A stretch of 64,000 bases of DNA from Sorghum bicolor. Its lineage: Eukaryota > Streptophyta > Magnoliopsida > Poales > Poaceae. The notes beneath the pieces were generated by a model. It searched no databases and was not told the origin of the DNA. It worked only from the letters and a program-made list of their open reading frames with translations. The stretch covers positions 5,882,501 to 5,946,500 of the forward strand of contig NC_012870.2 of the NCBI RefSeq assembly GCF_000003195.3, in the 5' to 3' direction. A program made the position numbers and the translations under genes. Of this stretch, positions 34,643 through 45,009 are shown piece by piece; within the stretch, counting starts at the first letter, position 1; every line of letters begins with the position of its first letter.

Positions 34643-35888
34643 CCCCGGACCGCGGAGTCCACGCACCACCGGATGATCATCCCATTCCCATACGCGCGCG
34701 CAGTGGCAAGGCACACGCGACGCACCTCTCTCGTCCTCACCCGGGCGGTGGCGCTGGCGCGGTGCGGTTCTCGCTTTTCACCACCTCGGCTCGTGGTGCA
34801 GCCGCATGGGATGTTTGAGGGAATCTGGCGGAAAAAAAAGCAGGGGACGGGATCGAAAGCCCGGGGCTTTGGGATGGATGGAGACGGGGCACCCGGCACC
34901 CGGCATCGCACCTGCAGGAACGAGGTGATTCTTCTTTTTTCTGGGAAATGCTTTCGTTGTGCTCGTCATGGTTACTGCTTTTGACCTCGCGTCTCCCACT
35001 CATCCTTTTGGCAGCTGCTAAGTTAAACTGGTGCACGTAAATCACACTGCTCCACGCTGATCGCGACTGTTAAAGAACAGGTGGACGCTCAAGCTGGACA
35101 TGTAACGGAAGAAGGATGCGTTAGACCATGTTCAGCGATCACAATGGGTAGACACGTCGGATGGATTATCCAACCAGTCAAGCACAACTGGAGCTGCTAG
35201 AGAATTCGGTCGGTTAGAGTACTAGAAAATTGAGAAACATCATTGTGCACGATCCTCTCAGACAAGAACATCGCATCCCATCCCCTGTTGCAACTGGGCA
35301 AGAGGATACGAGCCTGGCGAGGAGGAATGTGCCGGCCACCTTGTGTGGTCCGACGGGTACGAGTGAATGGCAAGGCTGAACCAACGGACGCCAGGAAGCC
35401 GGGTGTAGACGACAGAGTGGATGCCGGAACCAAAAAAGTTCGTCCACAAGTTGATCGCCGGCGGCACAAAATGTTCTCAAGTCCAGTTAATGTTGTTTCA
35501 CTATTTGTCACTACTTGGCACCACCATATTCAGAATAACACTGGATGATACAATTGATATAAACATCCATCCTCAAACCAACATAAAATATGCATGGATT
35601 TACACGGGATAAATATGGCCAACATCTCGATCTACATCAAGCCACGGCTAATGATTTTATTAACGTTTATGTACTCCAAAGAACCAAATGCTGAGATAAC
35701 AAACGAGTCACCAACATGGCAACAGGTCCAACTGATCGACTCAATCACACATAACGCATACCCTCCCAATGAGGCGATGACACAGGATCATGATCACCAT
35801 AGAGGAAACATTTGCACAAGGACGAATGGGAACGGAGCTGGACGCCTGGACTGCAGAGGGGAACGCTGAGGCATTGGTGCGGTGGTGC
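34643..35888. other. Intergenic between CASP-like and COR413 genes
   Basis: The left 300 bases are the GC-rich upstream region of the CASP-like gene. The right part would hold the COR413 3' UTR. No transposon ends or extra genes are recognisable, although several frames open by chance. Confidence 0.4.
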
Positions 35889-37874
35889 CTACAGGACTTG
35901 CAGCACAAAAGCCCATACAGGGTAGATGAAGAGTAGAAGGATGCCAATGGAGTTTGATACACCATTGCCCTTCCTGAAGGCGTTCCTGAATCCACCTGAT
36001 GCATTGATGTGCTCGTGGAGCAGGTAGCATCCAATCGCAAGGCATATCAAGACACCAACGATGTCACCCCTTAAGGTGTCTGCGAACAGGCTGGGGGCGA
36101 CCACTGTGAGCAGGATGATGGAACCAGGAAGCTCTAACCAATCTGGTGCACAGGATGAAACATTGTTGAGAATCACTAAGCAAAAGGATCAACTGTAACT
36201 ATTTTATGTTAATGGCAAAACTACAAAAGCTTAATAAATAAAAGGTAAATGTAACAGATATCTGGAAATTTGACAGGATGCGAAATAGGACTGGAATGTA
36301 CCTGGGAAGTGGCGTGGAAAGAATAGACGCAGAATAACAGCAATAATCGCAATCCATTTCCCCACCTCTCCTCTGAAAATTCAAAGGTTTGATGATACAA
36401 GAAATTCTACTTTCATATTCTCTATTATAGATCAAGTGATCAAGAGAGAACATTTTCTGCTGAAAGTGATTTGATCTATCCGTACAGCAGACTTCACATT
36501 AACATGAACCAATATGGAAGTCCTACATTAATTGATTCACATAAAATCAGAAATATAATTGAATTTGATTCACATCAACAGAACTCCTACATTAACTTAT
36601 CCACAAAAACATAACTGAATTTGATAAACTTTGTAGCTGTCATTCTACGAGGTGTAGAGTATGACAATATGGTATTAACTAATCTAAAAAAGAGTATGAC
36701 AATATGGTAGTGGCAGTGCTTTGATCCTACACATTCTGCTACCCATAGTGACATAAAAACTATCACGGTAACTAACAATTGATCCATACAATGCACAATA
36801 GATTTGTTCGTGAGATAGGGTTTATGCGCCTAATCACCTGATCAGAGAAAACAGCACATTAGGCAGAGTGAAGAAAATGTAAGGAACCAGGAGAGCTGTC
36901 AGCATGTTGGTCTTCCAATTTGTGCGGTCCAATATCAAGAGATACCTGTAGTGGAATAGAACAGTGTTGTCACCAATTAATTGTAGTGAGAACAATCTTA
37001 AAAAAAAAAATTGTTCTAACAATGTCACTCGGTGCAAATAGCATATAAATTCATTCAAACCTGGTATTTTATAAAATTGGAGATGATTTTTTTTACAAGA
37101 TGTCCCATTTACAACACAGTAATGCAGGTCCCAATGAATTCGAGTAACATTAAAAGTATGTCCAGCTAACAATTGATTCATGCCATTTGTTGATTCAGTG
37201 TAGTAAAGAGTACTTATAAACGCTGACAATTGAACGTGCAGATAATTAGGTTGTACAAGCCATACCAACATCTTAACAGTGGCTAGGAATTTCGCAAGAA
37301 CAATTAGATCATAACCAGTAACCACACCCTAAGCGTCAGATGGACTTGGCTCGTGATTCACTAACACGCAATTCACTATAGCGGTGTTAACTTCAAATCC
37401 AAGTTCCTCGCGACTCAGGAGCCAGGTCCATCTGCATATGAGTGCTGCAGTCACACACACGTGCCCCCAATTTTCTCTAAATCCTCCCAATTAAAGAGCG
37501 ATCGCTTATTATGATACGAATTCGACAATAATATAGCAAATTGCCAATGGACCCTTTTTTTTTTTTGATTCGCGAATCATAAGACCACAACCAAAAAAAT
37601 GGGATCAGGGATCCCCTTTCTTAGAGGAATCTACAGAGAAACGGGAAAGGAGCGGAAACACTCACACTGCCGCAAAGAAGGCCAGCCACTTGAGGAAGGA
37701 AGTGCCGAAACCCAGGCCGCCGCCGAGAACGAAGGCATGGTTGGCGAGCTTCCGCGCGGCGACGCCGAGCTCCCGCAGGTCGGCGTCGATCAGCGCCTGC
37801 TGCGCCGCCGCCGCCGGGCCGCCGCCCTCCGGCCCCGTCTTCATCGCCAGGTACGACGCGAACCCCTTCCCCAT
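35889..37874 (-). CDS. COR413 plasma-membrane-type cold-acclimation protein, four exons
   Basis: Matches the COR413-PM/WCOR413 family: multispanning membrane proteins induced by cold, drought and ABA and linked to freezing tolerance. Their biochemical activity is unknown. Exons, 5' to 3' on the minus strand: 37874-37666, 36945-36838, 36372-36302 and 36142-35889, giving 213 residues with every phase joining. Family blocks: SYLAMKT near the start, DLRELGVAARKLANHA, LGFGTSFLKWLAFFAAVYLLILDRTNW across the first junction, LLVPYIFFTLPNVLF, GEVGKWIAIIAVILRLFFPRHFP (exon 3), DWLELPGSIILLTVVAPS and the YPVWAF end. Five or six hydrophobic segments are apparent. The start is the first ATG, MGKGFASYL; an in-frame GTG further up is not credible. 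An Ala/Gly-rich insert (GPEGGGPAAAAQQ) near residue 15 lengthens the N terminus. Confidence 0.95.
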
Positions 37875-38084
37875 CGCCTTCGCCTTCGCCTTCACCGATA
37901 CTCTCTCGCTAGCTCTCGCCCCTCCTCGTGGATCGATCCGTGCAAGCCGCGTCTAGCCGCGTCTAGTTACTAGCGCGTTTGATTTGTGCATCGGGTTCGT
38001 TGGCAGTGGATATGCGCTTATTTGCTGAACTGTCGGGCCCGCTGGATCCGGACAGTTCGAGGCCAGCGGGTCAATTTGTACAGC

Positions 38085-38092
38085 CCACGTGG
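38085..38092. promoter_or_regulatory. G-box / ABRE-type palindrome upstream of COR413
   Basis: CCACGTGG, a perfect palindrome, lies about 215 bases upstream of the COR413 start codon. CACGTG cores bind bZIP (ABA-responsive) or bHLH factors in plants. The family is ABA- and cold-inducible, so a role is plausible but inferred. Confidence 0.5.
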
Positions 38093-38225
38093 AGAGCTAG
38101 CGACCGTATTGCATTATTTTTTATTTTTTTTGACTTCTATCTTTTAGCCACGTATATATTTCAGCAACTTTTAATTTATGGCCACGCGATCCACATTATG
38201 TAATGTAGTCTCATTTTAATCAAGT

Positions 38226-38236
38226 ACGTGGCCGAC
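38226..38236 (+). promoter_or_regulatory. Overlapping ABRE and DRE/CRT motifs upstream of COR413
   Basis: ACGTGGCCGAC contains ACGTGGC (ABRE) and GCCGAC (DRE/CRT core, RCCGAC) sharing two bases, about 355 bases upstream of the start codon. CBF/DREB factors bind the latter in cold responses. Motifs this short occur by chance, so the function is inferred from position and gene family. Confidence 0.45.
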
Positions 38237-39178
38237 TTGATTGAATAATTAAGAAATCGTAGCAAAAATAAAAACGGTATGGACGTCCATTGCCAGCTTT
38301 GTCCGATACTGATAGGGCCGTAATTCGCTTACAAAAACATGCAAGCCAGTAGATTTAAATCAACTAGTTTGGCTAAGAGCACCTTCAAAAGTTTTTATTA
38401 AATCACACTCTATATCATCATCTTAAGAGCTATTTAATATTTTTTTTCCCGAGCAAGAGAACCATTTAAATAAAATCGCTCTTTATATCTTTCCATCGCA
38501 ATAATTATTTTTTTTATCTGGTAATGGTATGCACTTTAGAGAATCAATTTACCCAATCTAGCAAAAAAAACACAAAATAGAAGATGTGAATATTTGAACG
38601 TCCAATTAGAGAACCTGTTAGATGCAATGTTTTTTTTCACGAAGATATCTATTTTTATCAGCAGGAATGATATAAAGAGACTCTTGAAGTTGCCCTAAAA
38701 ATAATCAAAATAAAAAGTCTACATAACTCTCTCAACTATATAGGGTGGATTACTCACCCCCTAAACTATAAAACTATATTTTCTACCCCTTAATTTTTTT
38801 AAACCGGTGGTTTTGTTTTTTTCTTTTTATTTCTTTCTTTCTGGTGAATCTATAAAAATTTATAGTAAATCATAGCAAATTATAAAATAAAAAAATCTAA
38901 TATTGTTAGACTCCACGAGAGTATGTTTTATTAGACTCCAGATGAGTAGATTTAATTTTGTTAGACTCCACATGATGTCCAATGCCTTACCATGAACTAC
39001 GGTACATTGTCACGCTCACAATCCATATTGAATCAGTAATTTAGACCCTAATTTAGAAAAAAGTAAAATTAGTTTTATATTTTTCTAAGATAAACAATTC
39101 CTATGAGTCTTTAAGTAAAACAGTTTTTACAATTTTTAATTTTCTATTTTCAGGAAAGTAGTTATGTACTCCTTCCAT

Positions 39179-39401
39179 CCTAATATAAGAAATTTAACTT
39201 TTTTAACTTCAAGTTTAACCACTCGTCTTATTCAAAAAATTTGCGCAAACATAGTTAAATTTAAATCATTCTTTTAGAACTTTTATTAATAAACCAAGTC
39301 ACGGCAAAAGAAATAATATTTTGCATAAATATTTAAATAAGATGAATGATCAAATTTGATGTTAAAAAAGTTAAATGACTTATAATTTAGAATGGATTGA
39401 G
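39179..39401. mobile_element. Stowaway-like MITE upstream of the DYW gene
   Basis: 223 bp, from CTCCTTCCATCCTAATATAAG to the imperfect inverse ending AGAATGGATTGAG, with TA on both sides (39177-39178 and 39402-39403). GAAATTTAACTTTTTTAAC and GTTAAAAAAGTTAAATGAC form subterminal arms. It ends 270 bases before the DYW-protein start codon and so may lie in that gene's promoter. Confidence 0.8.
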
Positions 39402-39671
39402 TATTTACAAAAGCAGCTGCAACGGCAGCAGCTACTTTTTCCTTTTTTTTTTTTAGGGGAAGCAGCTACTTTTTCTTGCAACCGAAAATTAGCGCGGCCC
39501 AAAGAGAGCGCGCGCCGGAGGGCCGCGGGCGCTACCTTTCTCCGGCCCAGTCCAATTGCCGAACTGCCACTACGGTGCGGCTTCTTCCACCCAGCTCGGA
39601 TAATCTTTTGTCGCGTCCTCTGATATCTGCGCGCTCCCCGTCTCCACCTGCACCTCACGCCACCGCCAAAC

Positions 39672-40586
39672 ATGCTGATTTCTCCAACACTAGCAGCACC
39701 GGCCGCTTCCTTGACCTCCCCTTCCTCCACTCTCACCACCACCACCACGCTCACACGTCCAGGTATCCGCGGTCGGAGACGAAGCGGTTTCCACGCACCG
39801 GCCGACACGGCTTCTCGTCACCACCGCGACCATAGCCGCCCGGCGCTCCGCTTTGCATACCCCGAACCCTCCGCCTCTGTCACGACTACCAGCTTACCGG
39901 AGCCCATCGATCGCCGATTCGACAGCGACGAGCTCGGGCATCTGCGTCGAGAACCCAGCCCGGAGGCCGCCGTTAGCTTGCTCGACCAATTGCTCCAACG
40001 AGGCAGCGCCGAACAACTCGAGCCGGAGGAGCAGGCCGCGCTCCTCCAAGCCTGCGCCGACACGCGGTCCCTGGCCTCCCTCAGGCGCGCCCACCGCCTG
40101 CTCTCGTCCAGGCCGGGCTCCTCGATCCCCGCGCCCGTCCTGCACAGGATCGCCACGCTGTACCTCAAGCTCGGCGCCCGCGGCGACGCGCGCCGAGTCC
40201 TCGAGGAGCGGCCGAGGCGGAGGGAGGAGGACGCGGCGGTTCAGGCCAAGCGGCCGGAGGCGTACGCGAAGGTGCGGGAGCTCCACGCGCAGATCCGCGC
40301 GGCGGGGTACGTGCCGGACACGCGCCACGTGCTCCACGACATCGACGAGGACGCCAAGGCCCGCGCGCTCATGTACCACAGCGAGCGCCTGGCCATCGCG
40401 TTCGGTCTGGTGAGCACGTCGCCGGGGACGCCGCTCCGGGTCATGAAGAACCTCCGCATCTGCGGGGACTGCCACAACGCCGTCAAGCTCATCGCCAAGG
40501 TCACCGGCCGCGAGATCGTCGTCAGGGACAACAAGCGCTTCCACCATTTCAAGGACGGCGCCTGCTCCTGCGGCGACTACTGGTGA
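39672..40586 (+). CDS. DYW-domain protein lacking an array of PPR repeats
   Basis: A 304-residue single-exon protein ending in a complete DYW domain, the cytidine deaminase module that performs C-to-U RNA editing in plant organelles. The domain starts near residue 197 ([23 protein letters not shown]). The zinc-site residues are present: His-Ser-Glu at 236-238 and Cys-Gly-Asp-Cys at 264-267. The second metal site appears in [10 protein letters not shown], and the protein ends exactly in DYW. Residues 1-60 are Ser/Thr/Arg-rich like an organelle transit peptide. Residues 85-180 contain two or three degenerate helical-hairpin stretches ([33 protein letters not shown]) but no run of canonical PPR motifs. 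Typical DYW proteins have 500-900 residues. Short relatives such as DYW1, or the DYW2/MEF8 group, work with separate PPR partners. The target site and the organelle are unknown. Confidence 0.88.
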   Translation: MLISPTLAAPAASLTSPSSTLTTTTTLTRPGIRGRRRSGFHAPADTASRHHRDHSRPALRFAYPEPSASVTTTSLPEPIDRRFDSDELGHLRREPSPEAAVSLLDQLLQRGSAEQLEPEEQAALLQACADTRSLASLRRAHRLLSSRPGSSIPAPVLHRIATLYLKLGARGDARRVLEERPRRREEDAAVQAKRPEAYAKVRELHAQIRAAGYVPDTRHVLHDIDEDAKARALMYHSERLAIAFGLVSTSPGTPLRVMKNLRICGDCHNAVKLIAKVTGREIVVRDNKRFHHFKDGACSCGDYW

Positions 40587-40912
40587 CAAGCCTTCTCCCC
40601 AGCTACCACAACTGGTCACACGCAGGTTAAGTTCTTCGTAGCAAGTTTGTAAATTTGTAACATTTGTTAATAGCGAGAGCCGAGAGAAGGATGAAAGAAT
40701 TGGTTTAGCCAACATGTAGTTTGATATGTTGGCCAGCAAGATGACTGACTTCCAAGTACAATTTGTGCGCTGCTAATACGCAATTCAATGATCTCAAAGG
40801 AAAAGGACACGATGCCGCGCAGGGAAAACTCTGAAATTTTTCACAAATCCAGGAAAAGAATCAAGAGAACAGAACAATGAACTCGAAGCTAGGATGTGCA
40901 ATGGCTAAGAAC
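40587..40912. other. Short convergent intergenic region
   Basis: 326 bases separate the stop codons of the DYW gene (+) and the NPH3 gene (-). Both 3' UTRs must lie here, so the transcripts probably overlap or nearly so. No repeat or extra gene is visible. Confidence 0.6.
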
Positions 40913-43334
40913 TCAGGGGCTCTGCTCAATGCGTGGCCGGCGAGTCCGTGCCACAACCGTCCGCTGCTGCGACTGGCAGACCTGCGCCGGGAATTTGCAC
41001 CCGAACCGCTTCGTCACTATCGCGCCCCACCTCCCATCTGCCGGCACGGACGGCGCTCCCCTATCCACCGGCGCCCCGCCTCGCCGGTCCATCTTGTCGA
41101 TGGCTTTCCTCATGCTCGTGCATTCGCGCTCGAGCTCGTGCACGCGGTTCCGCATGCTGTCCATGTCGAGCCGCAGCATCTGGTTGCCCCGTGCCGCCAC
41201 GCGCCATGTCCCGCCACCGTCGCTCTCACCGCCTTCCTCCCCTGACCCGGCTGCGCCGCCTTCGTTAGCCATGATGGTCTGCGCGATGGCCCGGCGTAGC
41301 TGGAGCTGCTCGAAGAAGAGCACCTGCACGACCGTCCGCAGCGGCAGCCGTTCGTTCTGCGCCGCGTGCGTGCAGGCCTCCAGCGTCAGCTTGCGCCCGT
41401 CCACCACGCCGCTCACCTTCTCCTTCTCTTCTTCACTGAGACCCGGATGAGCCTGCAGAGAGAACAGCCAAAACAAGCATTCATCACTCATCAGCACCGG
41501 CATTGTTTCACAAGCTTGCAGACAAGAAGACCACAAGAACGCGCTGCTCCCTCACCTTGAGGTAGATGTCGACAGCTCGGTAAAGGCCATCGTCGTACAC
41601 GCGGGCGCCGTCCGGCAACGCCCAGGCGAGGTCGCAGAATTTGTCCGGCTTCAGGTTGGCATCTGTCGCGATCTCCCCCAAGTAGGCATCCACCAACCTC
41701 CCCACGGCCAGCATGGCTCGTCGGCTAGCCTCTCTGCCTGGGGTCTCCGCCTCGCTGCCTTCCTCTTCATTGCCCTCGTCAGCGACGTCGCGGCCTTCCA
41801 GGAAATACCGCACAATGCGCTCGACGCAATCCACGTCGTAGAGCGTCTCCACGAGGTACGAGTAGCTCGGAATGAGAAGGTCGTCGACGGCCGCGTCGGG
41901 CAGCCGCGCGGCGATGCGCCGCTCCAGCATGTCCCGTGACGCCTCCGACGCGTGGAGGATGTTGGCCGTACGCAGGAGACCGAAGAGGACGCGCGCCGTG
42001 GTGGCGCCCACGGCCGTGCCGGTGTGGGCACTGCTCTTGATGGTTTCCTCGGGGAGGTTGGCAATGACAGTCTCGAGAAGCGCCTTCTGCTCCCCATCGG
42101 ACGAAGGCGGCGCAGCGGCGGCGCCCCCGCCGCCGCCGACATGCCTGCCAGTGCGCGACAGCCCTGGGATGGACCGCTTGGCGTACGCAATGAGAGCCCC
42201 CTCAATAACCTCAGGGCCGACGCCGTGCTCCTTCATGGCGGCAATGACACGGGTGAACGTGGCCAAGGAAAGGCCGGCGAGGTCGTCGAACCACGTGGCC
42301 CCGGCAGCGGCGCCGTTCTTGCGGCGCTGGCGGTCGCCGGCCCTGGCGTCGTCGGCGATGGGCCAGCCGAAGAGTGCCGTGGGCGTGGACGCGGCGGCCT
42401 TGGCGGCGACGGCGTCCACGCAGCGCGACACGACGCCGAGGTCGTCTGCGAGGGGGAGGAGGCCCTCGCAAGACTTGAGGGCGCGGATGGCGTCCCTGGG
42501 GTTCCTCAGGACGGTCTGCGATATGAACCGGTCGGCGCGGGAGACGAGGTTGTCTTCCGAATGGTCGTCGGACATGCCGAGGCGCTCGGCGGCGCAGCGC
42601 AGCGGCGCGGCTGTGGCCGGCGTGAGGTCCAGCTTCACGCCATAGCAGAACTTGGCGGCCAGCTCGAACGCCTCCGCGCCGCCGGGGAACTCCGGGAGCC
42701 GGATACGGTGCACGTCCGCCTCTTCGTCCTCCTCCAGCACCACGTCTAGTTCCTCCTCTCTGATCTCTCCCGCATCCTCTTCCTGCTCGGCTCCTCTGCC
42801 CCTCCGGCTGGCCTCGCGCGACTCCTTGTTCGTGATGAGGTCGTGAAGCTTCTTGCTCCTCGACATTAACGGGAACTGCACGAAAGGCACCGGATTCAGC
42901 AAACTTTTGGGATCAAATCAAAGAGTGGCGATTTTTCCCCACTTCTGACAGCTCGAGACTATGGAATGGGCCACACCAACCAACTCACGACAGAGACATT
43001 GACGAGATTAGCATATGGAGATGATGCTCATTTTTTGAGAGTCGATTGAAGGACTGGAGGCAAGATTCACCAACCTTGTGGAGATGGAAGGTCATGTCGC
43101 CGACCTCGATCACTACATCGCTGGGCAATCCTGTGGTGCAGAACCTGACGAGCACAGACACGCAGATCAGAGATCACACAACAACAAATCACCACACAAG
43201 CAAAAAGAACACGAGAGCAATTGCTTTGCTTGCCATGCTTGGCCTTTGGAGCTGGCCGCCGCCGCCGCCGGCGGGGGTTGCGGCTGTGGCTGCTCCCGGG
43301 CCATCTCCCGTGTGTTCTTCCTCCTTCCCTGCAT
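40913..43334 (-). CDS. BTB/POZ and NPH3 domain protein, four exons
   Basis: A member of the NPH3/RPT2-like family, whose proteins act as substrate adaptors of CUL3 ubiquitin ligases, some in phototropin or auxin signalling. Exons, 5' to 3' on the minus strand: 43334-43234, 43144-43075, 42875-41556 and 41452-40913, giving 676 residues. The BTB fold covers about residues 34-160 ([59 protein letters not shown]). The NPH3 domain follows ([97 protein letters not shown]). A coiled coil ([21 protein letters not shown]) lies near the C terminus. An acidic insert sits in the BTB domain near residue 85. Exon 1 ends at GCATG|GCAAGC, a GC rather than GT donor. This choice restores [14 protein letters not shown], the family wording. 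The start within exon 1 is the less certain part; a second ATG lies 10 codons on. Confidence 0.92.
43145..43233 (-). other. GC-AG intron 1 of the NPH3 gene
   Basis: An 89-base intron, read on the minus strand from GCAAGC to CGTCAG. It splits a Trp codon (TG|G) and rejoins GQAW to FCTTGLPSD. The donor context AUG|GCAAGC fits the known GC-AG class, whose exon-side bases tend to be strong. No GT donor nearby restores the family sequence. Confidence 0.75.
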
Positions 43335-43535
43335 CGTCGAACGATCCTCTCAGGAACCGCACCAGGCAGGCATTTCTTGGAAGGAACAGCTGGACCGTGG
43401 GATTCAGGGGAGGGCAAAGCTCGCTTCACTCGCAATAATGGTGTCCTACCTATCCCGGTGTTTTGTTTTGGTGGGAGGAGTAAAGGATTCCCAAGTGGGG
43501 GAAGACGAAGACAAGATGGCGTTTTTAGTTTTTTT

Positions 43536-43777
43536 GGCCTTGTTTAGTTCCGAAAAGTGAAAACTTTTCGGAACTGTAGCACTTTCGTTTGTTTGTGACA
43601 AATATTATCCAATTATAGATTAACTAGGATCAAAAGATTCGTCTCGTGATTTACAGCTAAACTGTGTAATTAGTTTTTGTTTTCGTCTATATTTAATATT
43701 TCATGCATGTGCCACAAGATTCGATGTGACGAGAAATCTTGAAAACTTTTTGGTTTTCGGGGTAAACTAAACAAGGC
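43536..43777 (+). mobile_element. Tourist-like MITE in the NPH3 upstream region (copy 8)
   Basis: Begins GGCCTTGTTTAGTTC and ends AAACTAAACAAGGC, with the AAAAGATTCGTCTCGTGATTT core and the ATTTAATATTTCATGCATG block. It starts 200 bases upstream of the NPH3 start codon. No clear target duplication remains. Confidence 0.85.
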
Positions 43778-44367
43778 AGAATTGCCTCAAAAGCACGTAT
43801 CCTCCATCACCATCAGCCCTTTGTTTATCCAGCCCTCCGTCCGTACTCGCTTTCCCCTTTTTTAACTAACCACTGGTTTAGTACAAACCCTCCCTGTAAG
43901 ACCGTCGTCTCTAATGACTGTCATGGACGGCTATAAATCTTTTTGTTTTTTGAAACCATGGACGGCTATAAATCTTGTGGTGGTTGCTGCTGGACCAATT
44001 CACCATTCACGCATAATCCACGAAATTGTTCCCGGGATGCAAAACCTTCGGATTCAAAACAGCTGATCTCACCACTTGGGCAGAAAGCACTGCCTCGTTG
44101 CAGTGACAACATCGGAGTATTAAAAAGATTCAGACATTGTCTCGATAGAGTGAACACAAAAGTGCCACTATTTTAACTACTACTTACGTTTAGCTCACCG
44201 CGAGTCAGGTCAATTAAGTACTAACAACGAGAAGAATGAAGGAATCTCGTGGTAAAAACTGTTCTTTCCCTTATATCCACGGGACACGACCCATTTTTTT
44301 TCTCGAACTTCTTGAAACCAGTATACCCATATGATCCAGGCTTCCTTTTTGGTCAAGGCCATGCTTT
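43778..44367. other. Intergenic between two MITE copies
   Basis: 590 bases with a short direct repeat, (C)ATGGACGGCTATAAATCTT, at about 43923 and 43958. No convincing gene. Confidence 0.4.
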
Positions 44368-44599
44368 GCTCTTGTTTAGTTTTGGAAAAAATTTTGATTT
44401 CGCTACTGTAGCACTTTCGTTTGTTTGTGGCAAATATTATCTAATTATAGACTAACTAGGATCAAAAGATTCGTCTCGCGATTTACAGGTAAACTGTGTA
44501 ATTAGTTTTTATTTTCATCTATATTTAATGCTTCATGCATATGCCGCAAGATTCGATATGACGGAGAATCTTAAAAAATTTTGGGAACTAAACAAGGCG
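44368..44599 (+). mobile_element. Tourist-like MITE (copy 9)
   Basis: Starts GCTCTTGTTTAGTTTTGG and ends GGAACTAAACAAGGC, with the conserved core AAAAGATTCGTCTCGCGATTT. Both ends are readable, but the terminal two bases on the left differ from the family consensus. Confidence 0.82.
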
Positions 44600-44734
44600 A
44601 AAGTTTAAAAAACTTTGAACTCCCGCGGCCGCTGCTGGCACTGCTTGCCTCGCCTGTGCCTGCAGGTCGAAATAATAAATGAGGAGGCGTGACGCGGTCA
44701 TGAATGCCGGAGGTGGCGCCGTGCCGCCACTGTG

Positions 44735-45009
44735 AGCCTTGTTTAAATACGTCTAAAAATCTAAAACTTTACAAAATTCTCCGTCACATCGAATCTTGCG
44801 GCACATGTATAAAGTATTAAATATAGTTAAAAAGAATAACTAATTACACAGTTTAACTGTAAATCATGAGACGAATCTTTTAAGCCTAGTTACTCTATAA
44901 TTAGACAATGTTTGTCAAATAAAGACGAAAATACTACAGTGTCTAAACACAACTTTTTGTAAAAACTTTTTGCATCTAAATCCAAAAACTTTTTGCATCT
45001 CAACAAGAC
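44735..45009 (-). mobile_element. Tourist-like MITE (copy 10, reverse)
   Basis: Starts GCCTTGTTTAAATAC and has the reverse core (ATGAGACGAATCTTTTAAGCC). Its right end contains a small direct repeat (ACTTTTTGCATCTAAATCC / ACTTTTTGCATCTCAACAAG). With copies 8 and 9 it makes three family members within 1.5 kb. Confidence 0.72.

Larger units (their letters stand above)
37875..39178. other. Upstream region of COR413 and AT-rich intergenic DNA
   Basis: The 360 bases next to the COR413 start carry a palindromic CCACGTGG at 38085-38092 and an overlapping ACGTGGCCGAC at 38226-38236, listed separately. From 38300 the DNA is very AT-rich with no gene. Confidence 0.5.

Noticed and set aside
41872..42749. 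Plus-strand frames of 257-265 codons
   Set aside because: They are antisense shadows of the large NPH3 exon.
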